From Dokdonella sp. (lineage in GTDB: Bacteria > Pseudomonadota > Gammaproteobacteria > Xanthomonadales > Rhodanobacteraceae), in assembly GCF_019634845.1 (NCBI RefSeq), contig NZ_JAHCAQ010000019.1:1-64000 (forward strand): a stretch of 64,000 bases of DNA, read 5' to 3'. This document shows positions 60,598 to 64,000 of this stretch, piece by piece. The translations under genes were made by a program, and so were the position numbers. How positions within the stretch are numbered: position 1 is the stretch's first letter; each line of letters begins with the position of its first letter. Below the pieces are notes generated by a model. It did not search any database, had not been told where the DNA came from, and saw nothing but the letters and a program-made list of their open reading frames with translations.

Positions 60598-61860
60598 TCA
60601 TTTACGCTCCCCTGCCGACTGGAATCCCGGATAGGCAAACGCCCCGGCAATCCTGGCGCAATCGCCATCGCTCACCCCGGCCGCACGCGCGATGGCGAAC
60701 CATTGCGATTGCACCGTCGCCCGCATCGCCTCGACAACCTCCGCCGCATCATCGTGGCGCAGGCCAAAGCGCGCCGATTGAGAGAGCAGGTTTTCCGCCG
60801 TGGCGGCCCGGCCGAAGTCCCCGACCGTCAGCGCCAGGTCGCGGCGCTCGATACTCACCTGTGGGTTGGGCGTCAGGTCATAGACCGGCGACAAACCCCA
60901 GTGACGATCCCGTGCCAGCAAGGCGTGGTTGCGCGGATGGTCGTCGTTGTTGGAGATCAGTGCGTTGAAGCACATCCGCCGGAACAGTTCCTGCGCATCC
61001 TTTTCCGCCTGCAGGCAAGTGCGCCGCACCTCCTCGACCAATAGCAGATACGACCAGCGCGGACGGTCGTGGTAGCCCTCGTCGGCGCGCAGCAGGCTCA
61101 GGGCGCTGACCATGCGATGACGCAGGTAACCACCATCCGCCTTGTCGCGGTCGAAGCGGCGCACCAGCAGCACATCACGCCCGGCAACAGACACCACCTT
61201 GCTTTGCGCCACCTCCAGACCACACCGGGCGGCCAGGCGCAGCATGGCGTGTTCCACCCGCGCCATGTTCCAGCGATCATCCTTGAGGTTGAACTTGGCC
61301 AGCCACAGCGCCCCGTCGTCTTCGACCACCACTTTCGGGCGGGCGCCACCCATGGAGGTGCCGGCACGCAGCAACTCTGCGATCTGCGTGGTGGTCACAT
61401 CGGCCACCCGCTCGCCCGCATCGAGCAAGGCTTCGGCAGTCTCCTGCAGCTTCGCCAGCTCCAGCGTCTGGTTGTATTCACGACGCGGAGCCGGTGGCTC
61501 GACGTTGAGGCCGAAGCCCAAGGCACCGGCACGATCATCGGCCGACTCCAGTAGATAACCGAGCTCGTCCGCCGGCGCCCTGCCCGCGTGACGTTCGATC
61601 ACCAACCGCCCCCAGTAATCCGGCCCGGCATCGCGCAACACGCCGAACACGCCCTTGTGGTGCGTGGTCTGATATTCGCGCTCGCCCAGGCGCAGCTCCA
61701 CCGGATCGAACTCCACCGCATCGTCGCGTTGCAGGTAGCGGCGGCCATAGACGAAGCGCCCCACCGGCACGCCATTGCGCCCAACCTCCAGCGCGAAGCG
61801 ACCTGCGGTGACGGCTTGTACCTGTCCGGGTAGGGTGATGTAGACGAAGCACTCGCTCAT
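60598..61860 (-). CDS. hipA: HipA-family toxin kinase
   Basis: 420-residue serine/threonine kinase toxin of type II toxin-antitoxin systems; E. coli HipA phosphorylates glutamyl-tRNA synthetase. The family motifs are present: ESADDRAGALGFG (106-117), TSMGGARPKVVV (168-179, ATP-binding loop), NNDDHPRN (304-311, catalytic Asp) and SPVYDLTPN (metal-binding Asp, D328). It appears intact. hipB is 18 bases upstream and the giant helicase starts one base downstream, which is unusual for a toxin gene. Confidence 0.93.
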   Translation of the reverse strand: MSECFVYITLPGQVQAVTAGRFALEVGRNGVPVGRFVYGRRYLQRDDAVEFDPVELRLGEREYQTTHHKGVFGVLRDAGPDYWGRLVIERHAGRAPADELGYLLESADDRAGALGFGLNVEPPAPRREYNQTLELAKLQETAEALLDAGERVADVTTTQIAELLRAGTSMGGARPKVVVEDDGALWLAKFNLKDDRWNMARVEHAMLRLAARCGLEVAQSKVVSVAGRDVLLVRRFDRDKADGGYLRHRMVSALSLLRADEGYHDRPRWSYLLLVEEVRRTCLQAEKDAQELFRRMCFNALISNNDDHPRNHALLARDRHWGLSPVYDLTPNPQVSIERRDLALTVGDFGRAATAENLLSQSARFGLRHDDAAEVVEAMRATVQSQWFAIARAAGVSDGDCARIAGAFAYPGFQSAGERK

Positions 61861-61878
61861 GGCTGCGCTGCCCGTCCT

Positions 61879-62214
61879 TTAGAAATCATTGTCGAGCCGG
61901 CGCTTTGGCCGCGCACGTTCGCGGCCTTCAGCCAGGGCCAGGCCCACCTCGTCCGTACCCGGTGCGGCCAACTGGTCGGCCTGTTGCAACAAGCCATAGG
62001 CCCACAGCAACGCCGCGTACGTGGCAATCGCGGTAGCAGGCTTACCCCTCTCCGCATCGGCCACCGCGCGTGGGCCGGTGCCGATCTTCTCCGCCACCTG
62101 AGCCACGGTGAGATTGCGGCGCAGGCGGGCGGATTTCAGGTTCGCACCCAGCCGCTGCAAGGCCGATTCAACCTCGAGCGGGGGCGTGCTACGCAAGAGA
62201 TTGGTCTTTGCCAT
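61879..62214 (-). CDS. hipB: HipB-like helix-turn-helix antitoxin
   Basis: 111-residue antitoxin with an XRE-type helix-turn-helix (LGANLKSARLRRNLTVAQVAEKIG, residues about 22-45). It should neutralise HipA and repress the operon through operators upstream. The basic C-terminal tail ends RARPKRRLDNDF. The gene is 18 bases before hipA on the same strand. Confidence 0.9.
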   Translation of the reverse strand: MAKTNLLRSTPPLEVESALQRLGANLKSARLRRNLTVAQVAEKIGTGPRAVADAERGKPATAIATYAALLWAYGLLQQADQLAAPGTDEVGLALAEGRERARPKRRLDNDF

Positions 62215-62216
62215 TG

Positions 62217-62259
62217 GCTTTATATCGCCAGTTAATGTTTGTTATGAGCCTTATATAGC
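62217..62259. promoter_or_regulatory. Operator-like repeat pair before hipB
   Basis: GCTTTATATCGC (62217-62228) and GCCTTATATAGC (62248-62259) match at 10 of 12 positions, are in the same orientation and 31 bases apart (about three helical turns). The block lies immediately upstream of the hipB ATG in an A+T-rich stretch that likely contains the promoter. Probably HipB binding sites. Confidence 0.6.
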
Positions 62260-62291
62260 ACCTCATGGTTGAGGGCAAGGAATGCGCAGAC

Positions 62292-62722
62292 TCATGGGTG
62301 GTAGATCATTTCCGACTGCTGGCCGGGAAAGCGGATTTGCGCCATCAGCCCGTCACCGTCGTCGCGGGTGCGACCGGTGGATTCACCGACCAGGCCTGCC
62401 TCGCGTGCCGGCTTTAGGGTGGCACGCTCGACGATGGGCACGTTGAACGGATCGTTCCTGGCTGGGAATTTTGCGATCCACTCCCCGCCATCGATCGTCA
62501 CCACCGCCTTCGGCCGTGCGCCGCCCATGGAAGGGCCGCGGGCGAAGAACACCTCCATGTGTGCCGGCACCGGCTCGCCTTCCTCGACCCGCGCCGCGGC
62601 ATCCAGCAGATGGCGCAGGTCGAGGCCTGCACCTGCAAGCCCTGCTCGATCATCGTCAGGCGTCCGGCCGGAACGGCTTCGGTCTCATCGGGCAGATGGA
62701 TGAAGACGGTGCGCTCGACCAT
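62292..62722 (-). pseudogene. Decayed second hipA
   Basis: The N-terminus of a HipA protein (MVERTVFIHLPDETEAVPAG, starting at 62722) is followed after a frame change by an internal part that reads DDDRAGLAGAGLDLRHLLDA, then GEPVPAHMEVFFARGPSMGGARPKAVV and IAKFPARNDPFNVPIVERATL. Relative to intact hipA it lacks roughly 85 codons between these parts and everything after the kinase N-lobe. It ends in a short unrelated tail at 62292. This is a broken paralogue. Confidence 0.8.
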
Positions 62723-62724
62723 GC

Positions 62725-62825
62725 TCAGACGTCCAAGGCGTCGCGCTTGCCGGAACGCGCGCGCTTGGCCTTGGTGCTGTCCAGCAACGCGGCGGATGCC
62801 GGATCCCGCCAATGAGTGCTGGGTG
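62725..62825 (-). pseudogene. Possible remnant of a hipB-like antitoxin
   Basis: Just upstream of the broken hipA an open stretch ends STKAKRARSGKRDALDV, similar in spacing and composition to the HipB tail RERARPKRRLDNDF. The helix-turn-helix part is missing. Its stop is directly before the hipA remnant, as expected for hipB-hipA order. Weak evidence. Confidence 0.3.
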
Positions 62826-64000
62826 TCAAGGCAGATGCACCTGCCAGCCTTGTTGACGCCACTGGGCGGCTTGCTCTCTGTGCCGCCCAGTAAGAATGAC
62901 CAGCGGCGGCACATGCTTCGGCCAAGCCAGTTCAGCATGCAGGTTCTGGGAGAGGGAATATCCGACCACGGGTGGGCCCAGTGACTGCGCGGCCAATCGA
63001 TCCCAAGCGGATACTGCCTGTTGCGAGACGTTCTGCCGGATCAGTGACGCCCGGTCGATGCGGTCCAGTTGCGCCTTGATCGACTGTGCCTCGGCGCCTA
63101 ACCGTCCACCATTACCTTTGGGCCGGTTGCCAGCCAGGCGCCGCCCCCTCATGGCTCCAAGATACAGCGACTCCTTGCCTGTCTTGGTGAGAAGCATCAA
63201 GCGATGCTCAGCCCGAGTGGCTGCGACGTAGAACAATCGCCGCTCCTCAGCCAGCACGTCCTCTGCCGTGACACCGAACGGACCGAAGAGCTGATTGTCG
63301 GCATGCACCTTGGGGAATTGGTGTTGCACGCATTCCAGGACGATGACTGTGTCGGCTTCCTTTCCCTTGGCCCTGTGGGCCGTCATGACCTCGATCAGCA
63401 CAGCGCCGTCTGGAACTGACTTGCGCCGCCCACCAATCACTGCAAAATCGTTTGCCAGGTCCTGCAAATCGGGATGTAGGCGCAGAGCCTGCTCGAGACA
63501 TTCACCGAACCCATCCAAGCTTTCGCCGTACGCACGACCAGTACGAGCAAGAATCAGTACTGAAGGCATCCAACGCAACCCTTTTGCCGAGTCGGTAAAA
63601 ACCGATGCCGCGATGTAATCGACACACGCCTTTAGTGCGCGGGCCAATTCCCAGTTGACGCTCTTACGGCCATCCTCGCGAACGCTCGTGGCAATTTCAG
63701 GATAAGGCGTTCCATCCTCAGGCCAGGTCTTGTCGATCGCCACGACGTCGATATCGCCGTCAAAGTCGTGATGGGCGAGCGCCGATTCCCCTCGCCCGTT
63801 CATGAGCTGGTTTCCAGCGCCAACAATGGCCCTGCCGGAACGGCGATTCTTGGCAATGGTCGCTGCACCCGCACGGGGAAAGTAGTCATCAAACTGGTTG
63901 AAGAACGTGAGCTGCGCACCAGCGAAACCGTTGATCGCCTGCCAGTCGTCGCCTACCGCAACTACGCGAATCAAGGGGTTCGCCTCGAGAATCGCGTCGA
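62826..64000 (-). CDS. UvrD/helicase-IV-like helicase, C-terminal part (cut by window edge)
   Basis: About 391 residues of the C-terminal half of an SF1 helicase; the N-terminal ATP-binding part lies beyond the right edge. Motif III is VGDDWQAINGFAGAQ, as in E. coli helicase IV (HelD), followed by VMTAHRAKGKEADTVIVLE (motif V region) and RLFYVAATRAEHRLMLLT (motif VI). The last 50 residues form a module with AELAWP and GWQV that is shared with the end of the giant DUF1998 helicase. It is first in the minus-strand run of island genes. Confidence 0.85.
   Translation of the reverse strand, partial: DAILEANPLIRVVAVGDDWQAINGFAGAQLTFFNQFDDYFPRAGAATIAKNRRSGRAIVGAGNQLMNGRGESALAHHDFDGDIDVVAIDKTWPEDGTPYPEIATSVREDGRKSVNWELARALKACVDYIAASVFTDSAKGLRWMPSVLILARTGRAYGESLDGFGECLEQALRLHPDLQDLANDFAVIGGRRKSVPDGAVLIEVMTAHRAKGKEADTVIVLECVQHQFPKVHADNQLFGPFGVTAEDVLAEERRLFYVAATRAEHRLMLLTKTGKESLYLGAMRGRRLAGNRPKGNGGRLGAEAQSIKAQLDRIDRASLIRQNVSQQAVSAWDRLAAQSLGPPVVGYSLSQNLHAELAWPKHVPPLVILTGRHREQAAQWRQQGWQVHLP

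Overview
The window is very GC-rich chromosomal DNA of a gammaproteobacterium. The gene content and order suggest the Lysobacterales (Xanthomonadales), probably near Rhodanobacteraceae or Dokdonella. This is an inference from several features: the tonB-exbB-exbD-exbD cluster beside pdxJ, aceB-aceA with a divergent LysR gene, the gyrB-recF-dnaN-dnaA / rpmH-rnpA-yidC-mnmE arrangement, and secreted proteins ending in an IFRDxF-like tail or a CTERM-like anchor. There are no tRNA or rRNA genes, no insertion sequences and no CRISPR arrays.

Bases 1-15.4 kb hold housekeeping genes: glyS (cut by the left edge) and glyQ, a GspE/PilB-type ATPase, a secreted beta-helix protein, a glutamine amidotransferase, tatABC, a SYLF lipoprotein-like protein, a CTERM-anchored propeller protein, hemH, an alpha/beta hydrolase, a YgjP-like metallopeptidase, rdgC and ttcA. 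Bases 15.4-21.9 kb are a complete phosphate regulon, phoB-phoR-pstSCAB-phoU. Its Pho boxes are readable in the DNA: one before phoB and a four-unit array before pstS. PhoR has no membrane segment. Bases 22-28.6 kb carry tkt, a PII gene, ubiK, comM and a CvrA/NhaP2-type antiporter. Bases 29-38.4 kb carry aceA-aceB with a divergent LysR regulator, a DUF4126 protein, a small membrane protein, an Sfp-type phosphopantetheinyl transferase, pdxJ and the TonB energising complex.

Bases 38.5-50.1 kb are the replication-origin neighbourhood. The dnaN-dnaA gap has an A+T-rich stretch, a perfect IHF-consensus match and a perfect DnaA box, and is the best oriC candidate. dnaN, recF and gyrB lie on one side. 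Beyond dnaA on the other side are rpmH (too short for standard ORF calling), rnpA, yidC and mnmE. An amino acid permease follows.

From about 52 kb to the right edge the character changes to an accessory, defence-like island, all on the minus strand. In transcription order it holds: a UvrD/helicase-IV-like protein (cut by the right edge); remnants of a decayed hipB-hipA pair; an intact hipB and hipA; a 2112-residue DEAD/DEAH helicase with DUF1998-type zinc motifs and a nuclease-like tail, comparable in design to Druantia DruE; and a RelE-toxin-like domain fused to a UvrD helicase. The last four genes are separated by only 18, 1 and 7 bases, so they look like one operon. A pair of operator-like repeats sits before hipB. 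The DruE-like helicase and the right-edge UvrD helicase end in the same short module, which ties them together although a toxin-antitoxin cassette lies between them. I think this helicase/nuclease/toxin operon is the most likely new system in the window.
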